This document shows positions 1 to 5,710 of a DNA stretch of 6,674 bases, in pieces; positions within the stretch are counted from its first letter, which is position 1, and every line of letters starts with the position of its first letter. Made by a program: the position numbers and the translations under genes. The notes beneath the pieces are model-generated. The model made no database searches. It had not been told where the DNA came from and was given only the letters and a program-made list of their open reading frames with translations. This stretch comes from Desulfobacterales bacterium (GTDB taxonomy: Bacteria > Desulfobacterota > Dissulfuribacteria > Dissulfuribacterales > JAMONC01). The stretch lies in assembly GCA_027066725.1 (NCBI GenBank), contig JAMONC010000318.1, positions 1 to 6,674 of the forward strand, read 5' to 3'.

Positions 1-854
1 CTTGAAACTTTCACTCCCTCGTCTTTGAATATCTCAATGAAAATTCTTCGTCTTATACTTGAAGGAATAAGCTTCAATCTTTCTACATCATATCTATTTT
101 GTTCTATTTTAGTCTTTTTTTTGACTTTTTCAACAAAGCTTGAAATAAATTCTTCATCTTCTTTAAGATAATTTGCTATTCTAAAAAGATTTTGTTTAAT
201 TTGAGGATTAAACTCTGCTTCCAATATAGGAATTAATTCAAGTCTAATCTGATTTCTAAGATATGCAGTAGATAGATTAGAACTATCCATTGTATAAGGT
301 ATAGCTTCTTGTGCTAAATATGCCATAATTTCTTTTCTAGTTGTTGTCATTAAGGGGCGGATAATATTTTTAAAGCTATAAAAAGACATACCAGAGAGTC
401 CTGTTGTAGAGCTTCCCCTTATTATTCTTAGAAGGACTAATTCAGCTTGATCATCTAGGTTATGTGCGGTAGCTATATAAGTAGCTTTTAGCTTATTTTT
501 TAGCGAGAATAAAAAATTATACCTTAGAATTCTTGCTGCCTCTTGGGTAGTAATCTTTTTTTCTTTTTTTTCTTTATAGACATCTGCTTGTCCTATAAAA
601 AAATTAATATCTAAATATCTTGAGAAAAGTTTTACATATAGTTCATCATTTTTTGATTCTCTCCCCCTGAGATTATGGTTGAAATGAGCCACTGTTAATT
701 TATAACCAAATCTGTTCTTTAATTTATGAAGTATATGAAGCATACATATAGAATCTGGGCCTCCAGAAACTGCAGCAATAATGTGGTCTTTTGAGGAGAT
801 CTTAGCCTGTTTTAAAACATTTGATACCTGAGTTATGATTCTTTTTTTAATCAT
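1..854 (-). CDS. tilS: tRNA(Ile)-lysidine synthase TilS, N-terminal part (cut by window edge)
   Basis: TilS uses ATP and lysine to convert cytidine 34 of the CAU-anticodon tRNA(Ile) to lysidine, so that the tRNA reads AUA and is charged with isoleucine; it is a cytoplasmic, normally essential enzyme. The frame is open from ATG at 854 to the left edge (284 codons). Visible motifs in order: the PP-loop SGGPDS (about residues 30-35), AHFNHNLRG (56-64), TAHNLDDQAE (129-138), then RIIRGSSTTGLSGM, RPL and TRKEI, and SSNLSTAYLRNQIR, all typical of the TilS catalytic domain. The C-terminal tRNA-binding domains lie outside the window. No good Shine-Dalgarno precedes the ATG. An in-frame GTG nine bases upstream (863-861), just after an in-frame TAA, is an alternative start. 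The gene is divergent from the nuo operon and looks more AT-rich than it. The identification is firm; the exact start is less so. Confidence 0.95.
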   Translation of the reverse strand, partial: MIKKRIITQVSNVLKQAKISSKDHIIAAVSGGPDSICMLHILHKLKNRFGYKLTVAHFNHNLRGRESKNDELYVKLFSRYLDINFFIGQADVYKEKKEKKITTQEAARILRYNFLFSLKNKLKATYIATAHNLDDQAELVLLRIIRGSSTTGLSGMSFYSFKNIIRPLMTTTRKEIMAYLAQEAIPYTMDSSNLSTAYLRNQIRLELIPILEAEFNPQIKQNLFRIANYLKEDEEFISSFVEKVKKKTKIEQNRYDVERLKLIPSSIRRRIFIEIFKDEGVKVS

Positions 855-1025
855 ATTAATCACAAATTAATTTATTTGGGGTCTTTACATTTTTAAAAAT
901 ATTGTTATAAAACCTGCTCATAAATAGAATAACTTAAAAATTTTAGAATAATAAAAAATTTTTATATCATTGTCTGTAGTTTTAAAAAATAATTAGCTTT
1001 TTAATGAGACTTCATTCATTTTTTG

Positions 1026-1070
1026 GCTTGACAGAGAAAATTAGTTGATATAAACCTAACATCGTCAAGC
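1026..1070. repeat. 7-bp inverted repeat flanking the nuo promoter
   Basis: GCTTGAC (1026-1032) and its exact reverse complement GTCAAGC (1064-1070) are separated by 31 bases. The left arm overlaps the -35 box and the right arm lies just past the predicted transcription start. Because the left arm would not be transcribed, an RNA hairpin from this start is unlikely; a pair of protein binding sites is the more natural reading. It could also be chance. Confidence 0.35.
1028..1054 (+). promoter_or_regulatory. Putative sigma70-type promoter of the nuo operon
   Basis: A perfect -35 box TTGACA (1028-1033) is followed after 15 bases by TATAAA (1049-1054), a 5/6 match to the -10 consensus. The spacer is shorter than the ideal 17, which may lower basal activity. 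The expected transcription start is near 1061, giving an unusually long nuoA leader of roughly 230 bases. It is the best promoter match seen upstream of nuoA on this strand; no transcript data are available. Confidence 0.55.
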
Positions 1071-1121
1071 TATTTTTTCTATAGGGCGCGTGGAAGGGAT
1101 TTAAAAATAGGTTTGGGAGAG

Positions 1122-1137
1122 GCGGGGGGAGTCCCGC
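1122..1137 (+). other. Small GC-rich stem-loop in the nuo leader
   Basis: GCGGG (1122-1126) pairs perfectly with CCCGC (1133-1137) around the six-base loop GGGAGT. It is short but strong for such an AT-rich neighbourhood. No U-run follows, so it is not an intrinsic terminator. Confidence 0.3.
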
Positions 1138-1179
1138 ACAGTAATTTCAATAAAAAGAAGGCAGTGGAGTTGCTCTGGT

Positions 1180-1199
1180 ACGAATGGAATACCATTCGT
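1180..1199 (+). other. Perfect 8-bp stem-loop in the nuo leader
   Basis: ACGAATGG (1180-1187) and CCATTCGT (1192-1199) are exact reverse complements around the four-base loop AATA. In RNA this gives a compact hairpin about 90 bases before nuoA. No U-run follows, so it is not an intrinsic terminator. It could be a structured leader element, a protein binding site, or chance. Confidence 0.45.
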
Positions 1200-1212
1200 T
1201 TAAATGAAATTG

Positions 1213-1257
1213 GTAACCTTCTAAGGATTAGTGAAGAGTAATTCACAAGGAGGTTAC
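1213..1257 (+). promoter_or_regulatory. Leader structure that buries a perfect but unused Shine-Dalgarno
   Basis: GTAACCT (1213-1219) is the exact reverse complement of AGGTTAC (1251-1257). The pairing extends inward by three more pairs, one of them G-U (1220-1222 with 1248-1250). Inside lies a second hairpin, GTGAA (1231-1235) with TTCAC (1242-1246). The right arm contains nearly all of AAGGAGG (1247-1253), a full anti-16S match. No ATG, GTG or TTG lies at a suitable distance after it; nuoA begins 36 bases further on and has its own AGGAG at 1280-1284. The pairing is seen in the sequence; any regulatory role is inference. Confidence 0.35.
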
Positions 1258-1289
1258 TTTTAAAAGCAACTAAACTCTTAGGAGCAAAG

Positions 1290-1655
1290 ATGATGAGTGG
1301 TTTTGAATGTATCGCCTTATACTTGGCGATGTCAGTGATTGCGGTCTTGGGGATGTATATCATCTCTGTGTTATTAGGCCCTCTTCGTCCAAAACCCAAT
1401 AAACAAACACCCTATGAGTGTGGTGTTCCTCTTCTTGATCCATCGAACAAGAGATATGATGTCAAGTACTATGTAGTGGGTGTATTGTTCTTGGTATTTG
1501 ATCTAGAGACAGTTTTGATTTATCCATTGGCATCACGCTTCAAAGAATTTGCTCATTATGGTTGGGGTGCATTCTTTGAAGTTTTTATCTTTGTTGCAAT
1601 ATTGATAGCAGGGCTTATATATGCCATTGCTAGAGGCGCTATTGAGTGGGATTAG
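1290..1655 (+). CDS. nuoA: NADH-quinone oxidoreductase subunit A (complex I membrane subunit)
   Basis: NuoA is a small three-helix membrane subunit of complex I at the junction between the quinone site and the proton channels. The product has 121 residues, a usual length. A first membrane helix spans about residues 8-30. The conserved loop RPKPNKQTPYECG (33-45) carries the family cysteine (C44). The second helix has the FDLET segment with D71 and E73, the conserved acidic pair; a third helix spans about 93-115. Two adjacent ATGs (1290, 1293) both follow AGGAG at 1280-1284, with 5 or 8 bases of spacing, so the second may be the true start. It is the first gene of the operon and ends 23 bases before nuoB. 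Confidence 0.96.
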   Translation: MMSGFECIALYLAMSVIAVLGMYIISVLLGPLRPKPNKQTPYECGVPLLDPSNKRYDVKYYVVGVLFLVFDLETVLIYPLASRFKEFAHYGWGAFFEVFIFVAILIAGLIYAIARGAIEWD

Positions 1656-1678
1656 CATTTAGCTAGGAGGCGTTTATT

Positions 1679-2182
1679 ATGGCCTTTCAGGCATATGGTG
1701 GAGAAGGTTGGCTGCTTACAAAACTTGAGCAGCTCATAAATTGGGGTAGAAAGAGGTCTCCATGGCCACTTCCTTATGGAACTGCCTGTTGTGGTATAGA
1801 GATGATGGCAGCTTTGGCATCAGGTTACGACCTGGCAAGGTTTGGTGCTGAGCGTCCAAGTTTTTCTCCTCGTCAGGCAGATGTTCTGATTCAAGCAGGA
1901 ACTATTACAAAAAAAATGGTTCCTATATTTAAGCGTATATATGACCAGATGGCAGAGCCTAAATGGGTTATTTCAATGGGAGCGTGTGCTTGTAGTGGGG
2001 GCGTGTTTCGTACTTATTCTACACTGCAAGGTATTGATCTGGTAGTTCCTGTAGATGTGTATGTGCCAGGGTGTCCTCCAAGACCAGAAGGTCTTATATA
2101 TGCACTAATAAAGATAATGGAAAAGATTGAAAAAGATCATCCGCTTAGGAAGAAGGCGGCTGAAATAGGTATAGGAGGCTAA
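1679..2182 (+). CDS. nuoB: NADH-quinone oxidoreductase subunit B (carries cluster N2)
   Basis: NuoB holds the terminal 4Fe-4S cluster N2, which passes electrons to quinone at the interface with NuoD and NuoH. The 167-residue product has all four expected ligands: C37 and C38 in GTACCGIEMM, C103 in SMGACACSGG, and C132 in VPGCPPRPE, with the same spacings as the E. coli protein (65 and 29 residues). An extra cysteine, C105, lies two residues after the third ligand, where E. coli has Asn. The N-terminus is short compared with E. coli (about 220 residues), as in many bacterial homologues. The start is supported by AGGAGG at 1665-1670, 8 bases before the ATG. The ribosome binding site of nuoC lies inside the end of this gene. 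Confidence 0.97.
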   Translation: MAFQAYGGEGWLLTKLEQLINWGRKRSPWPLPYGTACCGIEMMAALASGYDLARFGAERPSFSPRQADVLIQAGTITKKMVPIFKRIYDQMAEPKWVISMGACACSGGVFRTYSTLQGIDLVVPVDVYVPGCPPRPEGLIYALIKIMEKIEKDHPLRKKAAEIGIGG

Positions 2183-2184
2183 GT

Positions 2185-2736
2185 ATGGGCCTCAAAGAAG
2201 ATGTCCAAAATACATTAGGTGAGTTAGCCTTAGATTTTCTTGAATGTCAAGGTGATCTAAGTGTAACAGTCCCTAAAGACAAGATAGTAGAAGTTCTTAC
2301 TAAGTTAAGAGATAATTTAGGTTTTAATTTTTTAAGTGATGTCTTTGGGGTAGACAATAGTGTTTTTTATGAGAAATTGGCTAAAGCAAAGGCTAAGAAG
2401 AAAAAAGGAGAAGAGGACAAAGAGGAGGAGCCGCAAGGACCACCTCCACCAAGATTTGAAGTTGTATATCTCCTTTTGTCTTTAGAGACTAATAAACGTC
2501 TAGCAGTTAAGATACAAGTACCAGAAGATGATCTGGTTGTAGATAGTGTGACATGTCTTTGGAAGGCTGCTGATTGGCCAGAAAGAGAGACATTTGATAT
2601 GTTTGGAATCAGGTTTAAGGGCCATCACAACCTTAAAAGACTTCTTATGTGGGATGAGTTTCCGGCACATCCGCTTAGAAAGGACTACCCCTTAGAAGGG
2701 CAAGGAGAAGAGCGGATTTTAGAGTACAACGACTAG
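2185..2736 (+). CDS. nuoC: NADH-quinone oxidoreductase subunit C (30 kDa subunit) with a charged insertion
   Basis: NuoC is a peripheral-arm subunit without cofactors that packs against NuoD and NuoI. The 183-residue product shows the family pattern: FLSDVFGVDN (49-58), RFEVVYLLLSL (90-100), the signature ADWPERETFDMFGIRFKGHH (129-148), and PAHPLRKDYPLEG (160-172). Between the first two blocks, where homologues usually have only a short loop, there is a low-complexity stretch of Lys, Glu and Pro (about residues 64-89). The start codon is 2 bases after the nuoB stop, with AGGAGG (2173-2178) six bases ahead, so translation is probably coupled to nuoB. NuoC is separate here, not fused to NuoD as in E. 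coli. Confidence 0.96.
   Translation: MGLKEDVQNTLGELALDFLECQGDLSVTVPKDKIVEVLTKLRDNLGFNFLSDVFGVDNSVFYEKLAKAKAKKKKGEEDKEEEPQGPPPPRFEVVYLLLSLETNKRLAVKIQVPEDDLVVDSVTCLWKAADWPERETFDMFGIRFKGHHNLKRLLMWDEFPAHPLRKDYPLEGQGEERILEYND
2374..2451 (+). other. Lys/Glu/Pro low-complexity insertion in NuoC
   Basis: These bases encode about residues 64-89 of NuoC: a basic run (KLAKAKAKKKKG), an acidic run (EEDKEEE), then a proline run (PPPP). It falls between two conserved blocks, in what is normally a surface loop. The reading frame is intact on both sides, so it is part of the protein and not a frameshift. Confidence 0.7.
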
Positions 2737-2764
2737 TTTTGTTTATAGTTTTTTAGGAGGAGAA

Positions 2765-3907
2765 ATGGAGGTTCGCCGACCTACCATAGAAGATTGGGAC
2801 AATCCGGGAGATCTGGTTACTATAAACATAGGACCGTCTCACCCTGCAATGCACGGTACTCTTCGTGTTATTGCTCAAACAGACGGTGAAACTATTGTAA
2901 GTGCAGAACCAGAGATTGGCTATCTTCATAGGGGAGTAGAAAAACTTGGTGAACATCTTACTTATCACCAGTTTATTCCTATTACAGATCGATTGAACTA
3001 TTGTTCAGCAATTGCTAATAATGTCTCCTATGAGATGGCAGTAGAAAAGCTAATGGGCATTAAGGTTCCAGAAAAGGCACAAGTTATCCGTATGATTATG
3101 ATGGAACTTGCCCGTATAGCTGATCACATTGTATGTATTGGTATTTTAGGTGTTGACCTTGGTGCATTTACTCCATTTTTCTATCTATTTATCCAACGTG
3201 AAGAGATATATGAGATTTTTGAATGGTACAATGGTGCAAGACTTACCAATACATTTGGACGTATTGGTGGGGTAGAGGCAGATCTTCCTGAAGACTTTGA
3301 GGAAAGATGGAGAAAGCTTTTACCAAATCTTAAGAAAGCAATTGATGAGACAGATAAGCTCCTTACTCATAATCGTATCTGGATGGACAGAACTATTGGA
3401 GTAACAGCATTTTCTCCTGAGGATGCACTCAGCTGGGGCTTCACTGGTCCATGTCTTAGAGCATGTGGAGTTAAAAGAGACCTTAGGAAAGATGAACCAT
3501 ATTGTTTTTATGACCAGGTAGATTTTGAAATACCTGTTGGAAAACATGGAGATGTATTTGATCGCTATATTGTCCGTATGATTGAGATGGAAGAATCCAT
3601 CAAGATTATTGATCAGGCAATAAAAATATATAAAGAATTTCCACCAGATGCACCTCTTATGGCAAAGGTACCAAAGATTATTAAGCCTCCAGTAGGGGAG
3701 GTCTATAGTGCAATAGAGGCTCCTAACGGAGAACTTGGTTTTTGGATAAAATCTGATGGAAGTGATAAACCCTATAGAATCAAGATCAGGCCGCCTTGTT
3801 ATATGGTTTATCAGGCATTTCCTGAGCTTGTTCAGGGTGAAATGATAGCAGACTTAATTGCATGTTTAAGTAGTTTAAACATTATTGCCGGTGAGTTAGA
3901 CCGGTAG
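2765..3907 (+). CDS. nuoD: NADH-quinone oxidoreductase subunit D (49 kDa subunit, quinone pocket)
   Basis: NuoD forms most of the quinone headgroup pocket and is related to the large subunit of NiFe hydrogenases, without their metal-binding cysteines. The 380-residue product begins its conserved core with NIGPSHPAMHGTLR (21-34) and continues with EIGYLHRGVEKLGEH (50-64), LRKDEPY near residue 242, and the typical C-terminal end GELDR. H30 and Y79 align by spacing with His38 and Tyr87 of Thermus Nqo4, the residues that contact the quinone. The ATG at 2765 follows AGGAGG (2755-2760) by 4 bases. The gene starts 28 bases after nuoC, the widest gap in the operon, and ends 14 bases before nuoH; no nuoE, F or G intervenes. 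Confidence 0.97.
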   Translation: MEVRRPTIEDWDNPGDLVTINIGPSHPAMHGTLRVIAQTDGETIVSAEPEIGYLHRGVEKLGEHLTYHQFIPITDRLNYCSAIANNVSYEMAVEKLMGIKVPEKAQVIRMIMMELARIADHIVCIGILGVDLGAFTPFFYLFIQREEIYEIFEWYNGARLTNTFGRIGGVEADLPEDFEERWRKLLPNLKKAIDETDKLLTHNRIWMDRTIGVTAFSPEDALSWGFTGPCLRACGVKRDLRKDEPYCFYDQVDFEIPVGKHGDVFDRYIVRMIEMEESIKIIDQAIKIYKEFPPDAPLMAKVPKIIKPPVGEVYSAIEAPNGELGFWIKSDGSDKPYRIKIRPPCYMVYQAFPELVQGEMIADLIACLSSLNIIAGELDR

Positions 3908-3921
3908 GGAGGCGTGAATTC

Positions 3922-4959
3922 ATGAACTGGGTGATTGCCATAATAAAAGTGGTTTTCATCTGGACCTGGTGTCTACTTTGGGCAACGGTCATGACATGGG
4001 CTGAACGTAGAGGTTCAGCTATGATTCAAGATCGTCTTGGTCCAAACCGTGCAGGTCCTTTTGGTTTATTCCAGCCAATTGCTGATGGTATTAAACTCTT
4101 TACAAAAGAAGAGTTTAGGCCAAAGACAGCAAGGAAGATTCTCTTTAACCTTGGACCAATACTATTTGCTATTCCAGCGTTTTCTGCCTATGCAGTAATT
4201 CCTTTTGGAGACAAGATTGTTATAGGTGGCAAAGAGATCCTTCTCCAAGTAGCAGATGTAAATATAGGCTTTTTATATGTTCTAGCCATTGGTGCATTGG
4301 CAGTTTATGGAATAGTTGTTGGTGGTTGGGGATCAAATAATAAATACTCCATTTTGGGTGGTCTCCGTTCAACAGCACAGTTGATCTCTTATGAAGTACC
4401 ATGGGGACTTGCTCTTTTAGCAGCAGTGTTTGTTTATGGTACTTTTGATCTTAGACAGATTGCTCTTGAGCAGACAGGTACATTTTTAGGATTTTTGCCC
4501 AACTGGGGTGTTTTTAAACAGCCTTTAGGATTTTTGATTTTTACTGTCGCAGCTTATGCTGAGGCAAACCGTGTCCCATTTGACTTGCCTGAGGCAGAAA
4601 GTGAAATAGTTGCAGGATATCATACAGAATACGGTGGTATGAGATTAGGTCTTTATCTCTTTGGTGAATATGTAAACCTCTATACTCTTTCTGCTCTGTG
4701 TGTAACTCTATATTTTGGTGCTTGGAACTTGCCTTATATTGATATGAGCAAGTTCTTAGGTCCAATAAGTTATGGTATTGCTTCATTTGTAGTATTTTGG
4801 CTTAAGGTCATGGTATTTTTACTGTCATTTATCTGGGTGCGTTGGACTGTACCAAGATTTAGGTATGATCAGGTTATGAGGCTTGGATGGAAGACACTTA
4901 TTCCATTAGCCTTATTTAACCTGTTGATTACAGCTCTTTTCATCCAGTTGACAGTATAA
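3922..4959 (+). CDS. nuoH: NADH-quinone oxidoreductase subunit H (membrane anchor of the quinone site)
   Basis: NuoH is the multi-helix membrane subunit that lines the quinone tunnel and couples it to the proton channels. The 345-residue length and hydrophobic profile are normal for the family. Conserved blocks are AERRGSAMIQDRLGPNR (27-43), QPIADGIKLFTKEEF (51-65), GGLRSTAQLISYEVP (146-160) and AEANRVPFDLPEAESEIVAG (213-232); these are cytoplasmic loops at the quinone site, the last carrying the characteristic acidic cluster. The C-terminal RFRYDQVMRLGWK (312-324) is also typical. GGGAGG (3907-3912) precedes the ATG by 9 bases and overlaps the nuoD stop. The gene is followed after 25 bases by nuoI. 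Confidence 0.97.
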   Translation: MNWVIAIIKVVFIWTWCLLWATVMTWAERRGSAMIQDRLGPNRAGPFGLFQPIADGIKLFTKEEFRPKTARKILFNLGPILFAIPAFSAYAVIPFGDKIVIGGKEILLQVADVNIGFLYVLAIGALAVYGIVVGGWGSNNKYSILGGLRSTAQLISYEVPWGLALLAAVFVYGTFDLRQIALEQTGTFLGFLPNWGVFKQPLGFLIFTVAAYAEANRVPFDLPEAESEIVAGYHTEYGGMRLGLYLFGEYVNLYTLSALCVTLYFGAWNLPYIDMSKFLGPISYGIASFVVFWLKVMVFLLSFIWVRWTVPRFRYDQVMRLGWKTLIPLALFNLLITALFIQLTV

Positions 4960-4984
4960 ATGAAAGGGAAAGGTATTAATTGCT

Positions 4985-5707
4985 ATGGCCAAACCAGTAG
5001 TTAAAAAGAAATATACTCTTACAGAGAGGGTTTATCTTATTGAGATTATTAAAGGGCTTGGTCTTACATTTAAGCATTTTGTTTTTAATGTAAAGGCATC
5101 TTTTAGACCAGGGCCACATACTGTACCAACATGTTGGCAGTACCCTGAAGATAGGAGAGAGATTGCCCCTATCTTTAGGGGTGCTCATATGCTTATGTTG
5201 GATGATCAAGGGCGCATTAAGTGTGTTGGTTGTGGTATGTGTGCCAAAGCATGTCCTGCTCAGTGTATTACTGTAAAACGTGGTAAGGTTGCTGAAGGAG
5301 AAGAGTCAAAATATGTAGGAAAGACCTACCCTGAAGAGTTTGTGGTAGATCTTACGAGATGCATCTTTTGTGGATTTTGTGAAGAGGCATGTCCTAAGGG
5401 AGCGATTGTTCTAGGCCCTGAATATGAGCTTGCTCAATATACAAGAGAAGAATGTCAACTGACCAAAGAAGGTCTTTTGGCAAATTATTATAAGGCAAAA
5501 GAGGAAGGAAAGCTTAAGCCTCCTAAAAAGCCTGTACCTGTTGCCGCTTCCGCCGAGCCGGTGGCTAAAAAGGCTGCGGCAGCAAAAAAGGCTGCACCTA
5601 AAAAGGTAGAGGCTCAGGGGGCAGAAGCTAAGGGTGATGCCAAGGAAGCTAAGGCCAAAGAGGCTGAGGCTAAAAAGGCAGAAAAAGAACAGAAATCCGA
5701 GGGGTAA
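4985..5707 (+). CDS. nuoI: NADH-quinone oxidoreductase subunit I (two 4Fe-4S clusters) with a Lys/Ala-rich tail
   Basis: NuoI is the ferredoxin-like peripheral subunit that relays electrons towards NuoB. Two CxxCxxCxxxCP motifs are complete: C80, C83, C86, C90 and C126, C129, C132, C136, the ligands of clusters N6a and N6b. The N-terminal segment EIIKGLGLTFKHF (20-32) and the PEDRREIAPIFRGAH block (55-69) are typical. The core ends near residue 175; after it come about 65 residues rich in Lys, Ala and Glu, which makes the protein 240 residues long against roughly 130-180 in most homologues. The ribosome binding site is the weakest in the operon (AAAGG at 4969-4973, 11 bases before the ATG), yet no better in-frame start exists. 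Without NuoEFG encoded nearby, NuoI is the likely electron entry point (inference). Confidence 0.96.
   Translation: MAKPVVKKKYTLTERVYLIEIIKGLGLTFKHFVFNVKASFRPGPHTVPTCWQYPEDRREIAPIFRGAHMLMLDDQGRIKCVGCGMCAKACPAQCITVKRGKVAEGEESKYVGKTYPEEFVVDLTRCIFCGFCEEACPKGAIVLGPEYELAQYTREECQLTKEGLLANYYKAKEEGKLKPPKKPVPVAASAEPVAKKAAAAKKAAPKKVEAQGAEAKGDAKEAKAKEAEAKKAEKEQKSEG
5510..5704 (+). repeat. Lys/Ala/Glu-rich low-complexity C-terminal tail of NuoI
   Basis: These bases encode residues 176-240 of NuoI. The tail starts with Lys and Pro (KLKPPKKP), continues with AKKAAAAKKAAPKK, and becomes a mixed charged stretch of Ala, Lys and Glu (EAKAKEAEAKKAEKEQ) likely to be helical. At DNA level GGCTAAAAAGGC recurs exactly at 5563-5574 and 5668-5679, and GCTAAG/GCCAAG variants recur in between, so the tail may have grown by repeat slippage. 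It is more G+C-rich in places than the nuoI core. It resembles histone-H1-like or linker tails in composition only. Confidence 0.75.
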
Positions 5708-5710
5708 GTT

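Larger units (their letters stand above)
1083..1241 (+). pseudogene. Possible remnant of a helix-turn-helix protein (transposase-like C-terminus)
   Basis: One frame, open from 1032 to the TAA at 1239-1241, reads like protein from about 1083: a Gly/Arg-rich stretch, then KKKAVELLWYEWNT and IRLNEIGNLLRISEE. The second part resembles the helix-turn-helix pattern LxEIGxLLxIS, found at the C-terminus of some REP-associated (Y1-type) transposases and other DNA-binding proteins. There is no ATG, no plausible ribosome binding site, and the stop falls where the recognition helix would continue, so it does not look like a working gene. The patch 1084-1137 is much richer in G+C than the DNA to its left, which fits a foreign fragment. 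The resemblance is by eye only; a chance open frame in the leader is the main alternative. Confidence 0.3.
855..1289. other. Divergent intergenic region between tilS and nuoA
   Basis: This 435-base gap has two parts. From 855 to about 1025 it is almost all A and T, with runs such as AAAAATTTT and AAAAAATTTTT around 936-963, and must contain the tilS promoter; I cannot choose one convincingly among the many TATAAA-like strings. From about 1026 to 1289 it carries a sigma70-type promoter facing nuoA, several inverted repeats, a locally GC-rich patch (1084-1137), and the 5' leader of the nuo transcript. No tRNA, known riboswitch or CRISPR repeat was recognised. Confidence 0.7.

Noticed and set aside
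855..871. ATTAAT repeated at 855-860 and 866-871 next to the tilS start
   Set aside because: It is short and A/T-only in extremely AT-rich DNA, so chance is the likeliest cause.
1064..1079. GTCAAGC followed by a T-rich run, which could look like an intrinsic terminator
   Set aside because: Its pairing partner is 31 bases upstream and precedes the predicted transcription start, so a stable terminator hairpin is not expected in the nuo transcript.
1084..1260. A known riboswitch or structural RNA (for example FMN, cobalamin, molybdenum cofactor, SRP or RNase P RNA)
   Set aside because: No conserved core motif of these families was recognised. The hairpins alone do not support such a call; an Infernal search against Rfam would decide it.
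1184..1263. Tiny leader open frames: ATG 1184 (7 codons) overlapping ATG 1204 (6 codons) by ATGA, and GTG 1231 (10 codons, TAA at 1261)
   Set aside because: None has a well-placed ribosome binding site, they are very short, and such frames are common by chance. The ATGA overlap is curious but not enough to call an upstream reading frame.
1079..1399. A minus-strand open frame of about 106 codons across the leader and the start of nuoA
   Set aside because: It overlaps nuoA, whose motifs are unmistakable. It has no recognisable protein pattern, and the opposite strand explains the sequence better.
4979..4984. An ATT codon at 4979 as an alternative nuoI start closer to the ribosome binding site
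   Set aside because: ATT starts are very rare, and the ATG at 4985 gives the expected NuoI N-terminus.
2753..5209. Several short minus-strand open frames (about 60-81 codons) inside nuoD, nuoH and nuoI
   Set aside because: They lie wholly or mostly within well-identified genes, show no domain pattern, and are chance antisense frames.
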